A stretch of 38,137 bases of DNA, from the NCBI GenBank assembly GCA_035946955.1, contig DASYYE010000160.1, forward strand, positions 1 through 38,137. Direction: 5' to 3'. This DNA comes from DASYYE01 sp035946955 (GTDB lineage: Bacteria > Actinomycetota > Actinomycetes > Streptosporangiales > Streptosporangiaceae). Positions 9,301 through 16,176 of the stretch are shown one piece after another. The position numbers and the translations under genes are program-made. Position 1 is the first letter of the stretch; every line of letters starts with the position of its first letter. The notes beneath the pieces are model-generated. The model searched no databases. It was not told the DNA's origin and saw only the letters and a list, made by a program, of their open reading frames with translations.

Positions 9301-10632
9301 GCGATGGCACACGCGCCCGCACCCGTTGCGCCTGCCGGGGCGGCCACGACGCGAGAGTTCTCCCTGGCGACAATGCCGGAGATCGCCGACCACTGCCTCA
9401 TGCCCCAGGCGCAGGGCTGGCCGGACGACTCCGACCGGTTCCCCGTCGTCCCGATGACCACGCTGCTGGACGTGATGGCCCAGGCGGCGGCGGAGGCGGC
9501 GCCCGGGCGGGTGGTCACCGGCTTCGAGCAGGTCAGTGCCACGCGCTGGCTCGCCATCGCGCCGGCGACCAGGGCGCGAGTGCACGCCACACCCGACGGC
9601 ACCGACCGGGTACGGGTCCGCATCGAGGGATATGCGAATGGCGTGGTCCTCGTCCGCGACGCCTATCTGGAACCCCCACCGCCCGACGCCACGCCATTGC
9701 GCGGGATGCGCCCCGCGCCCGTCACCGCACAGGGGCTCTACGCCGGCCGCTGGATGTTCCACGGGCCACGGTTCGCGGGGGTGACGGACATCACCAGCCT
9801 CGCCGACGACGGCATTACCGGCCAGGTGGCCAGCCTGCCGACACGCGGTGCCCTGCTCGACAGCGCGGGCCAGCTGATCGGCCACTGGATGCAGGTCAGC
9901 CGGACCGTGAACCAGACGGTGCTGCCGACCGGCATCCGTGCGGTCCTCCTGTATGGCCCACAGCCACCCGTGGGTGAGCGGCTCGGCTGCACCGCGTGGG
10001 TGCGCGAAGTCAGCGACACACAGATGCGCGCCGATGCCGAGCTGCGGACCGCAGACGGCCGCGTCTGGTGCCGGATCGAGGGCTGGACGACCCACCGGTT
10101 CGCCACCGACGACACCATCTGGCGGGTGAAGTTCCGGCCCGAGAAGGCAACGCTGTCCCGTCCGGGCCCGGACGGGACACACGTGCTGTGGGAACGCTGG
10201 CCGGACTCGGCCTCCCGGGAACTGATCATGCGCAGGTACCTCAATGCCGCGGAGCGGGCGGAGTACGGGCAGCTCAACCCACGTGAGCAACGCCTGTGGC
10301 TGCTGCGCCGCATCGCCGCCAAGGACTGCGTGCGCCGCTGGCTGTGGGACCGCGGCGCCGGGCCGATGTACCCGGCGGAAGTCACCGTGGAGGGCAACGG
10401 CGACGGCCTGCGCGGCCGCGGCCCCTTCCGCGCGCCACCGGTCTGGCTCGCCCACCACCCCGGTGCCGGGACCAGGCCCGCGTGCGTGGTGGCGACCGCT
10501 GCGGACGGCCAGGCCCACCTCACCCTGGAGGCCACCAGCGACGGCCGGCTGGTCGCCACCCGGCCCGGTCACGCACCCTGGGCGGTCGATGCCGCGGCAG
10601 CCGACGCGGCCCCAACAGCGAAAGGACACTGA
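6370..10632 (+). CDS. Type I PKS/PUFA-like synthase subunit, KS-AT-DH with PPTase-like tail
   Basis: Second synthase subunit of 1420 residues. The start ATG at 6370 lies 8 bp inside the end of the upstream gene and leads directly into the KS. KS (about 1-460) has Cys204 (DAACASS), His342 (EAHGTAT) and His383 (MIGHAMP), so it should be a condensing enzyme and not merely a chain-length factor. AT (about 580-870) has Ser659 in GHSLGEW and GFHSPMF further on. A polyketide-synthase-type dehydratase hot-dog region (about 990-1250) shows His1008 in ADHCL and Asp1164 in LLDSAGQ as the likely catalytic pair. Residues about 1305-1400 resemble the C-terminal half of a 4'-phosphopantetheinyl transferase (WLLRRIAAKD). 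The N-terminal G-x-D-x-E metal motif is not visible and the usual Lys-Glu is Lys-Asp. A C-terminal PPTase is known in enediyne-type PKSs; activity here is doubtful. The stop overlaps the ACP start by 1 bp (TGATG). Confidence 0.93.
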   Translation: MTDVAIVGVGAVFPGAGDAPAFWRNIVAGVDAVGDVPPGRWDPEVYYQPDGGPGEGFYCRRGGFVDDLADFDAAEFGIMPAAVHAIEPDQLLVLRAAAEAIADSGGLGDTGRVGVVIGRGGYLTPGVARLDQRVHVVHQLITVLRDLVPGLGEDRLAEVADAFRERLGGDGDPSSIGLVPNFAASRIANRFDLRGPAYTVDAACASSLVAVDHAVADLASRRCDAVLAGGVHTCHHPTLWSVFTQLRALSSGGVIRPFDARADGTLLSEGAGVVVLKRFADATAAGDRVYAVIRGVGVASDGRATSMMNPLAEGQELAIRRAWSAAGLDPLAPDAIGLLEAHGTATVLGDEVELTTVARVFGPPGSAPMQRAGLGTVKSMIGHAMPAAGAAGLIKAALAVHHGVLPPTLHIGQPHPGLAWTRFEPVTAARPWDEGLPRRAAVNAFGFGGINAHVILEAPATRTPTAAKAGARRTVPTAPGAGTGAEAAGTPPAIVVTTDPAEPILRLAAGSPRELARSLDAPDADLLARAGSDPSSGHCRLAVVAPDPRRLALARKVAARGTPWRGRSDIWFTSQPLLSGPEQVAFLFPGFEPEFTPEVVDTVAATFGLPVPALHGSDTAAGPDGGVVELARDVVAVGRLLAAALARLGVTPGVLAGHSLGEWTAMIVGGVFPEVDEFIASVRPGMVEVPDLVYAALGTQAGQVARFLGADLGDVVVSHDNCPHQCVVCGPASQVSAVAGRARAAGVLVQELPFRTGFHSPMFAPYLAAARETQRRLAVHPAHTPVWSATSLAPFPADPGQVRELVLRHLVERVRFRELTLALHSSGVRAFVQVGMGSLTGFADDTLRDHDHLSVAAAVPQRDGLAQLRRAIAALWVEGLAPRFDLLGRPAPHRAPVPPLASTGARRGVAPGSRVKLRLGAPLVRLTGVAPLAGTPLASAVNESHGNGTGLPAGSPVLAELNAVMAEAAAVTVAVTQAMAHAPAPVAPAGAATTREFSLATMPEIADHCLMPQAQGWPDDSDRFPVVPMTTLLDVMAQAAAEAAPGRVVTGFEQVSATRWLAIAPATRARVHATPDGTDRVRVRIEGYANGVVLVRDAYLEPPPPDATPLRGMRPAPVTAQGLYAGRWMFHGPRFAGVTDITSLADDGITGQVASLPTRGALLDSAGQLIGHWMQVSRTVNQTVLPTGIRAVLLYGPQPPVGERLGCTAWVREVSDTQMRADAELRTADGRVWCRIEGWTTHRFATDDTIWRVKFRPEKATLSRPGPDGTHVLWERWPDSASRELIMRRYLNAAERAEYGQLNPREQRLWLLRRIAAKDCVRRWLWDRGAGPMYPAEVTVEGNGDGLRGRGPFRAPPVWLAHHPGAGTRPACVVATAADGQAHLTLEATSDGRLVATRPGHAPWAVDAAAADAAPTAKGH

Positions 10633-10919
10633 TGAGCGACGTTGTCAGTGAGGTGGTGCGCATCCTCACCGAGGTAGTAGGCGAGGACTTCCTGCTGGAC
10701 ACGGAGATCACCGAGCGGACCACGTTCAGCGATGACCTCGCCCTGGAGAGCATCGAGTTCGTGGCGCTGGCCGAGCGGCTGCAGGCACGCTACGGCGACC
10801 GGGTCAACCTCATCGAGTTCATCGGCGCGAAGGACATCGACGACATCATGGCCATGACAGTGGGCGAGCTCGCCCGGTACATCGAGGCCGTCGAGGCCCA
10901 GCCAGCCGGGCCCCGCTGA
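10632..10919 (+). CDS. Discrete acyl carrier protein
   Basis: A 95-residue phosphopantetheine carrier protein. The ATG at 10632 shares one base with the preceding stop, and an AAAGGA sequence at about 10620-10625 gives a suitable ribosome binding site; the same frame is open further upstream only in non-coding fashion. The carrier helix II motif is DDLALESIEF with Ser40 as the expected phosphopantetheine site, preceded by an acidic first helix. It lies directly after the synthase gene and 5 bp before the hydrolase gene. It probably carries an intermediate or the finished chain to the tailoring enzymes, in addition to the integral ACP of the first synthase. Family assignment is firm; its exact place in the pathway is inferred. 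Confidence 0.92.
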   Translation: MSDVVSEVVRILTEVVGEDFLLDTEITERTTFSDDLALESIEFVALAERLQARYGDRVNLIEFIGAKDIDDIMAMTVGELARYIEAVEAQPAGPR

Positions 10920-10924
10920 GCACG

Positions 10925-11728
10925 ATGGCTGAGGTCAGCGCACGAGGTGTGCGGTTCCACGTCCAGCGGCTCCACCCACCCGCCCCGGCGGCGGGCGCGC
11001 CGGTGGTGGTGTTCGTCCACGGGCTGGTCGTAGACAACCTGTCGAGTTTCTACTACACACTCGCTGGTCCCGCCGTAGCCGCCGGTGCTCGTGCCATCCT
11101 CTATGACCTGCGCGGACATGGCATGTCGGAGCGCCCCCCGCGCGGCTACTCCACCCATGACGCCGTCGCGGACCTGTGCGCGCTGCTCGACGCCCTCGGC
11201 GTGGACGAGCCGGTCTACCTGGTCGGGAACAGTTACGGTGGCGTTGTTGCCACCCGGATGGCCCTCACCTCACCGGAGCGTGTCGCCGGACTGGTGGTCA
11301 TCGAGGCCCACTGCGCTGGTGAGGGCGCCGCCCGGTGGTTCGAGGACATGGCGAACACCCTCACGGTCGCCGCACTCGGCCTGGAGTACGACCGGGTCCA
11401 GGACCTGCTGCGCGCGCTGGGCCAGCGGAAGCTCGCCCGCCTCGCCACGCATGCCGACAGTTTGCTGAACGAGACGACGCTCATCAACGACCTGGCTGCG
11501 GAACAGCCGCTGACCGTGGCCGAGCTCTCGGCGGTCCGCTGCCCGGTGCTCGGCGTGTACGGGGAACGCTCCGAACTGGCCGGCGCCGCCGACGACCTGG
11601 CGCGTTACGTCCCGGACTGCCGCGTGGAGGTGATGCCCGGCCTGGCGCACACGGTGCTGCGCGAGGCGACGGGGCCGCTGCGGGACGTGATAACCGGCTG
11701 GCTCGTTGTCCGGGAGCCCGTCGGGTGA
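10925..11728 (+). CDS. Alpha/beta hydrolase, possible chain-release thioesterase
   Basis: A 267-residue alpha/beta-hydrolase-fold protein with no signal peptide. The oxyanion-loop motif FVHG lies near residue 36, the nucleophile Ser103 sits in GNSYGG, and His242 in LAHT is the general base; the acid is probably in the YGERSE segment. Length and motif spacing are normal for the family. It sits inside the PKS operon (5 bp after the ACP stop and overlapping the glycosyltransferase by 4 bp, GTGA). Neither synthase shows an obvious thioesterase domain, so a role in hydrolytic or transesterifying release of the acyl chain is plausible. That role is inferred from context; the fold does not fix the substrate. 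Confidence 0.88.
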   Translation: MAEVSARGVRFHVQRLHPPAPAAGAPVVVFVHGLVVDNLSSFYYTLAGPAVAAGARAILYDLRGHGMSERPPRGYSTHDAVADLCALLDALGVDEPVYLVGNSYGGVVATRMALTSPERVAGLVVIEAHCAGEGAARWFEDMANTLTVAALGLEYDRVQDLLRALGQRKLARLATHADSLLNETTLINDLAAEQPLTVAELSAVRCPVLGVYGERSELAGAADDLARYVPDCRVEVMPGLAHTVLREATGPLRDVITGWLVVREPVG

Positions 11729-12885
11729 GCCGGTACCTGTTCGTGGTGCCGCCACTGGCGGGCCACATCAACCCGGCCGCCGCGGTCGGGGCGGAACTCG
11801 CCGCCCGCGGCCATGAGGTCGCCTGGGCCGGGCACCCGGCGACGCTGGCGGCGTTGCTCCCGGAGCGGCCGCTGGTCTTCCCGGTAGTTGACGACACGCT
11901 CGACGCCCAGTTCCGGGCCGGCCGCGAGCGCTGGCTGGGGCTGCGAGGCGCCGCGGTGCTGAAGTTCTTCTGGGAGGACTTCGCGATCCCGCTGGCGCAC
12001 GCGATGCTGCCCGGTGTGGCGGCCGCCATCACCGGTTTCGCACCCGACGTGGTGGTAGCGGACCAGCAGGCACTGGCCGGGGCACTGGCAGCCCGGCGTG
12101 CGGGCGTGGCGTGGGCGACGTCAGCGACCACCCCGGCGGAGTTGCTGCGGCCACTGTCGGCCATGCCCAAGGTCGAGGAGTGGGTCCGCGGGCAGATCAA
12201 CGCGCTGCAACGCGACCATGGCGTCACTGACCCGGTCGACTTGCGTTTCTCCGACCAGCTCGTACTCGTGTTCAGCACACCGGCGCTGGTCGGCGACGTC
12301 AGCGGCTTCGATGGCCACTACGTCTTCACCGGCCCGGCACTGGCCGCGCGGCCGGACCGGGGGGAGTTCCCCTGGGAGTGGCTCGACCCGGGGCGGCGGC
12401 TGCTGCTGGTGTCGCTCGGGACACTCAATGCAGCGGCCGGGCAGCGATTCTTCGCCACCGCGACCGAGGCCCTGGCCGACCTCGCCGGGGAAGTCCAGGC
12501 GGTCATGGTCACCCAGCCGTTCGCGCCACACCCCGCGCACATCCTGCCTGTCGCCTATGTGCCGCAACTCGCGCTGCTGGCGCACTGCGACGCGGTGGTG
12601 TGCCACGGCGGCCACAACACGGTGTGTGAAGCGCTGGCGCACGGCCTGCCACTGGTCGTCACGCCGATCAGGGACGACCAGCCGGTCATCGCCCAGCAGG
12701 TAGCCGACGCGGGAGCGGGGGTGCGGCTGCGGTTCGGGCGGCTGCGCGCGGCCGAACTCACCGAAGCGGTCCGCGCCGTCCTCGATGACCCGGGCTACCG
12801 GGCGGCCGCGGGCCGGATCCGGGACTCCTTCACCCACGCGGGGGGCGCGGCCACGGCCGCCGACCACCTGGAGAAACTCGCATGA
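11725..12885 (+). CDS. GT1-family (MGT-like) glycosyltransferase
   Basis: A 386-residue GT-B glycosyltransferase of the macrolide/UDP-glucuronosyl transferase type. The GTG start at 11725 overlaps the hydrolase stop (GTGA); in-frame codons upstream lie within the hydrolase gene. The N-terminal acceptor domain begins PPLAGHINPAAAVGAEL, with the conserved glycine-His pair. The C-terminal nucleotide-sugar domain has the signature CHGGHNTVCEALAHGLPL at about 292-309. No signal peptide or membrane segment is seen. It most likely glycosylates the product of the adjacent synthases, comparable in role to the glycosyltransferases that finish heterocyst glycolipids. Donor sugar and acceptor cannot be read from the sequence. 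It overlaps the methyltransferase gene by 4 bp (ATGA). Confidence 0.9.
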   Translation: MSRYLFVVPPLAGHINPAAAVGAELAARGHEVAWAGHPATLAALLPERPLVFPVVDDTLDAQFRAGRERWLGLRGAAVLKFFWEDFAIPLAHAMLPGVAAAITGFAPDVVVADQQALAGALAARRAGVAWATSATTPAELLRPLSAMPKVEEWVRGQINALQRDHGVTDPVDLRFSDQLVLVFSTPALVGDVSGFDGHYVFTGPALAARPDRGEFPWEWLDPGRRLLLVSLGTLNAAAGQRFFATATEALADLAGEVQAVMVTQPFAPHPAHILPVAYVPQLALLAHCDAVVCHGGHNTVCEALAHGLPLVVTPIRDDQPVIAQQVADAGAGVRLRFGRLRAAELTEAVRAVLDDPGYRAAAGRIRDSFTHAGGAATAADHLEKLA

Positions 12886-14777
12886 TTGACCTGGTCCTCG
12901 TCCCGCTGATCGTGGTAGGTCTCGTCCTGAACGGGCTGCGGCTGCGGGCGCATGTGCCGACTGTGCTGTCCACAGCGGCGGCCCGGGATGGCGCGGAAGG
13001 CCCCGGAGCGGACGCGAGCGGGACCGGCGGAGCTGACCTGGGCGAGGTCGCCGGAGCTGACGCCGGCGCAATGGTCACGGCAGATGGCATCGTCATGGAC
13101 GAAGCGGTCCGGCATGAGGTGACAGCCCACGCGCGAGCCGATGGGCTGGAGCTGGTCGATGTCGTGCCCGGTGACTTGCTGGCGACGGCCGCCCGCGACC
13201 TGGTGCGCGTCTTTGACCCGAAGGCGTTCCGGGCCAGCCGCCTGCTGCGAGGGCATAGCGCCGGGGCTGCGGTGTGGGTGAGTCCAGGGCTAGTGACGCG
13301 GGCGGGCCTCCCGGAGGCCGGTGCCCCGGAGGCCGCCGATGTCATGGAACTGGTGCGGCGGTTGCGGCCCTACGCCGAGCACGCGGACGTCGTGGTCGTG
13401 CCGGCCCTGCGCGCAGCCGCTGACGACCTCGCGAAGCGGCGGGCGCGGCTGCGGGCGAACGGCGTCTCCGTTCCTGTCCACACGGCGCTGGAGGTCATCC
13501 CGTACGCGCTGACGGTGGCCGCGCTGGCCGTGGCCTGGCCGTGGGGACTCATCGCCGTGGCCGCGTACTCCCTGCAGCCGTACCTGGTCTTCGCGGGCAC
13601 CGCGCTGCGGCCACGCGGACTGCACACCGCCGCATTGCTGCGAGCCGTGCACGACCCGTACGTCTGGGTGCGGACCGCGGCCGGCCGCTGGCGCAGCGCC
13701 GCCGAGATCGAACATGACGCCGCAAGTGACGCGGCCGTCCCCTATTACCAGGCGGAAGTGGCCCGCGGCACCGGCCGCTTCTTCGAGCCACGCCGCGAGA
13801 CGTGCCCGTGGTGTGGCTCCGCCGAACTCGCCGTGCGGCTGCGCAGCACCGACCTGGTGATGGGCAAGCCGGGTGCGTTCACCCTGGAGCGGTGCGGCGG
13901 CTGCGGGCACGTCTTCCAGAACCCCCGGCTCACCCCGGAAGGACTGGACTTCTACTACCGTGACGCCTACGACGGCCTCGGCGCCGGCATAGCCGAGCTG
14001 ATCTTCGCGACCGGCGCAGACGTCTACCGGGACCGGGCCCGCATGCTCGCGCGGGCCACCTCGCCCAAGTCGTGGCTGGACGTGGGGACGGGCCATGCCC
14101 ATTTCTGTGCCGTCGCCCGCGAGGTGCTGCCGGACACCGTGTTCGACGGCCTGGACCAGGGAGCCGGGATCGAGGAGGCGGAGCGGCGCGGCTGGGTCGC
14201 CACCGCGCACCGGGGCATGTTCCCCGGCCTGGCCGACGAGCTCACCGGCCAGTACGACGTCATCAGCATGCACCACTACCTGGAACACACCCGTGACCCG
14301 TTCACGGAACTGGACACGGCGGCCCGGGTGCTGCCTCCGGGCGGGTTCCTGCTCATCGAGCTGCCTGACCCGCAGTGGCGGCTCGCGCCGCTGTTCGGCC
14401 GCTACTGGATGCCGTGGTTCCAGCCGCAGCACCAGCACATGATGCCGATCGGCAACCTCACCAAGGCGCTCGCCGACCGGGGCCTCGTGACCGTCTCGAC
14501 CGAGCGGGGCCCGGCGCACCAAGCCAACGACCTGGTGATCGCGGCGTACCTGTTCTTCGCCCGGCTTGCGCCAGAGCGCAGCACTCCCTGGTCGGCACGG
14601 CCGCCCACCCCCCTGTGGCGGACCTGGCAGGCAGTGGTGTGGACGGTCGGCATCCCCACCCTGGCCGCTGGGCTGCTGATCGACCAGACCCTCGTCCGTG
14701 CACTTGCCAGGAGGTGGGACCTGGGCAACGCCTACCGAGTGCTCGCCCGCAAGGAGGAGCCCGGTGGAGCTGCCTAG
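12882..14777 (+). CDS. Membrane-anchored zinc-ribbon class I methyltransferase
   Basis: A 631-residue fused protein. Residues 2-18 form a hydrophobic N-terminal anchor. Residues about 30-65 are an Ala/Gly/Asp-rich insertion carrying a REP-like DNA repeat. About 66-200 have no recognised family. About 205-240 are strongly hydrophobic (one or two membrane segments). A four-Cys ribbon follows (CPWC at 308-311 and CGGC at about 338-341), then a Methyltransf_23-like SAM domain with motif I WLDVGTGHAHF near 398, an acidic strand-2 end DGLD, and HYLEH in the active-site region. A last hydrophobic stretch (about 583-606) is near the C-terminus. Zinc-ribbon plus class I methyltransferase is common in sugar C- or O-methyltransferases of natural-product pathways. 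Here it is tied to the membrane, suggesting a lipid-linked or glycolipid acceptor (inference). It starts 4 bp inside the glycosyltransferase gene. Confidence 0.85.
   Translation: MIDLVLVPLIVVGLVLNGLRLRAHVPTVLSTAAARDGAEGPGADASGTGGADLGEVAGADAGAMVTADGIVMDEAVRHEVTAHARADGLELVDVVPGDLLATAARDLVRVFDPKAFRASRLLRGHSAGAAVWVSPGLVTRAGLPEAGAPEAADVMELVRRLRPYAEHADVVVVPALRAAADDLAKRRARLRANGVSVPVHTALEVIPYALTVAALAVAWPWGLIAVAAYSLQPYLVFAGTALRPRGLHTAALLRAVHDPYVWVRTAAGRWRSAAEIEHDAASDAAVPYYQAEVARGTGRFFEPRRETCPWCGSAELAVRLRSTDLVMGKPGAFTLERCGGCGHVFQNPRLTPEGLDFYYRDAYDGLGAGIAELIFATGADVYRDRARMLARATSPKSWLDVGTGHAHFCAVAREVLPDTVFDGLDQGAGIEEAERRGWVATAHRGMFPGLADELTGQYDVISMHHYLEHTRDPFTELDTAARVLPPGGFLLIELPDPQWRLAPLFGRYWMPWFQPQHQHMMPIGNLTKALADRGLVTVSTERGPAHQANDLVIAAYLFFARLAPERSTPWSARPPTPLWRTWQAVVWTVGIPTLAAGLLIDQTLVRALARRWDLGNAYRVLARKEEPGGAA
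13002..13024 (+). repeat. Third, split copy of the PKS-linker repeat
   Basis: CCCGGAG (13002-13008) and GCGAGCGGGAC (13014-13024) are the two parts of the 20-bp word found twice at 4805-4947, here separated by 5 extra bases. It also reads in a similar frame (ADASGT versus PEASGT). It lies in the low-complexity N-terminal part of the methyltransferase, followed by a tandem CGGAGCTGAC (two copies within about 13024-13061). Sequence identity is seen; shared origin is inferred. Confidence 0.45.
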
Positions 14778-15681
14778 TATCGCCGACCAGCTCGACCTCG
14801 CGCCGGAGCTGCGGCTCGCCTCCTATACCTTCCGGGAGGAGTTCGGCCACGCACCAATGGGCGTCTGGCAGGCCCCGGGAATGGTCACGCTGCTGGCTGA
14901 CGGGGCGGAGCGGCTGAGGGTCGCGGCCCCATGGGGGTCGATCGTCGCGGCCGAGCCCCGCAGCGACGGCATGGTCGAGCCGCGCCACGTGAACCGGCCC
15001 GGCGAACGGATGCCGCTGAGTGTCGAGGAGGCCGCCGCCGGCCTCGGACCGCAGTGGGGCCGTGACGGCCTGCGGGCGGCCCGGACCGGCGCGACCCTGC
15101 TGGCCGCGACCGACCTGCCGGACGGGTCCGGTATCGGGGCCACCGCCGCCACCCAGACGGCCATCGCCCTTGCCCTGCGTGACCTGGCGGAAGACGGCGC
15201 AGGCGGGCTGAGCTGCCCGGCCGGGGACGAGCTGAGCGGGTTCCCGGCGGGGACCGCGCGGCTCGGCGGCCAACAGTTCCCCTGTGACCTCGCCGCCGCT
15301 GGACTGCGGCTCATGGTCATCGATACCCGTGTGCGGGGTGTCCCCCGTCCGGCCGTGCCGGAGGTGGCGCCGCTGGACCGGGCCGCCGACGTCCTGGCCA
15401 CCGGCGACCTCGCGGCTCTCGGCCCGCTGCTGACTTCGGCTCACGCGGCGGCGATGTGTCACGAGGCGCAGGAGGCGGCGGTGTCGGCCGCAGTGCGCGC
15501 GGGGGCGCTGGGGGCACGCATGATCGTGGACGGTCCCGGCCGCCCGGTGTGCGCGCTGGTGCCGACCGCGCGGCTGGCGCAGGTGCGGGCCGAGGTAGTC
15601 GCCGAGTTCGACCGCAGGCAGCGGCGTGCACCCCGCTTCCTCACCTTCACCCCCACAGCCGGCCCTCGCCGGGCCGCCTGA
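14764..15681 (+). CDS. Galactokinase-fold (GHMP) protein with lost kinase motifs, probable pseudoenzyme
   Basis: A 305-residue homologue of galactokinase. GTG 14764 is chosen because AAGGAGG at 14751-14757 lies 6 bp ahead; it overlaps the methyltransferase by 14 bp. The order of family landmarks is kept. The N-terminal APGRVNLIGEH-type motif appears as APGMVTLLADG (38-48). The GLSSSA-type phosphate loop appears as GSGIGATAA (121-129). The GIMDQ segment holding the catalytic Asp is replaced near 158-165. LRLMVIDTRV (181-190) matches the strand after it. The GARMTGGGFGGS motif is now GARMIVDGPGRP (250-261), followed by the expected CALVP and FTPTAG end. At 305 against about 380 residues it is also shortened. 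ATP-dependent sugar phosphorylation looks unlikely. It may bind a sugar or act as a scaffold for the glycosyltransferase or methyltransferase (inference). Confidence 0.8.
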   Translation: MELPSIADQLDLAPELRLASYTFREEFGHAPMGVWQAPGMVTLLADGAERLRVAAPWGSIVAAEPRSDGMVEPRHVNRPGERMPLSVEEAAAGLGPQWGRDGLRAARTGATLLAATDLPDGSGIGATAATQTAIALALRDLAEDGAGGLSCPAGDELSGFPAGTARLGGQQFPCDLAAAGLRLMVIDTRVRGVPRPAVPEVAPLDRAADVLATGDLAALGPLLTSAHAAAMCHEAQEAAVSAAVRAGALGARMIVDGPGRPVCALVPTARLAQVRAEVVAEFDRRQRRAPRFLTFTPTAGPRRAA

Positions 15682-15700
15682 GCAGGACAGCCACCACGGC

Positions 15701-15727
15701 CCCGCAGGGCCCAAGTACTCCTGCGGG
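15701..15727 (+). terminator. Probable terminator hairpin of the PKS operon
   Basis: Perfect 8-bp inverted repeat, CCCGCAGG (15701-15708) and CCTGCGGG (15720-15727), with an 11-base loop, 20 bp after the last stop codon of the operon. There is no clear T-run, which is usual for actinomycete hairpins. Confidence 0.5.
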
Positions 15728-15828
15728 AGCGGATCGGGAACGTCTCCACTCACACTCAGACCGCGGCCGGATGAAGTCCGCACGCCGCCAGGCAGGGCGG
15801 AGTCAATTCCATACGGGTGTGAGAACTG

Positions 15829-16143
15829 ATGGAAAGCCTTCTGCGACAGCTCCGTCTCCAGCACGGCCTCACGCAGGAGGCCCTCACTGAGCGTTCAGGC
15901 GTGAGCATCAGGACCATCAGGAACCTCGAGTACGGGGTCATCGAACTGGCCCGGCAGCCCCAGCACCGCATTTATGTCGGTGGGCTGACGGGCGGAGCCC
16001 GGGCGATCCGCGAACCCGACGCCGTCGCGGTTCTGGCGTATCTTGCCGAGGCTTCGCTGCTCTATGTCGAGTGGGGCAAGCGCTACGAGTACCGGATGCT
16101 GAACCACGTCCAGTCCTTCATGTCGTGCACCGCCGCTTGCTAA
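15829..16143 (+). CDS. Small XRE-type helix-turn-helix protein, probably truncated
   Basis: A 104-residue frame starting ATG 15829. Residues 1-33 are a clear XRE/HTH_3 N-terminus (LRLQHGLTQEALTERSGVSI followed by RTIRNLEYG). This is the form normally followed by a basic R/P-rich turn and by 'LADALGL', and that usually heads large actinomycete HTH-AAA-TPR regulators. After residue 38 the sequence no longer resembles the family, and the frame ends in SCTAAC. It may be a relic of such a regulator or a small independent DNA-binding protein. Its Shine-Dalgarno is weak. It lies 33 bp upstream of the StrR-type gene on the same strand, so co-transcription is possible. Confidence 0.55.
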   Translation: MESLLRQLRLQHGLTQEALTERSGVSIRTIRNLEYGVIELARQPQHRIYVGGLTGGARAIREPDAVAVLAYLAEASLLYVEWGKRYEYRMLNHVQSFMSCTAAC

Positions 16144-16176
16144 AGCGGGCTGGCTCGAGGCATCAGGAGGTGCGGA

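Noticed and set aside
13290..14522. 410-codon - strand frame across the methyltransferase
   Set aside because: The zinc ribbon and SAM motifs are on the + strand; the antisense frame is low-complexity.
14698..14763. Longer N-terminus (22 residues) for the galactokinase-like protein
   Set aside because: The extension lies inside the methyltransferase gene and lacks a ribosome binding site, while GTG 14764 has an ideal one.
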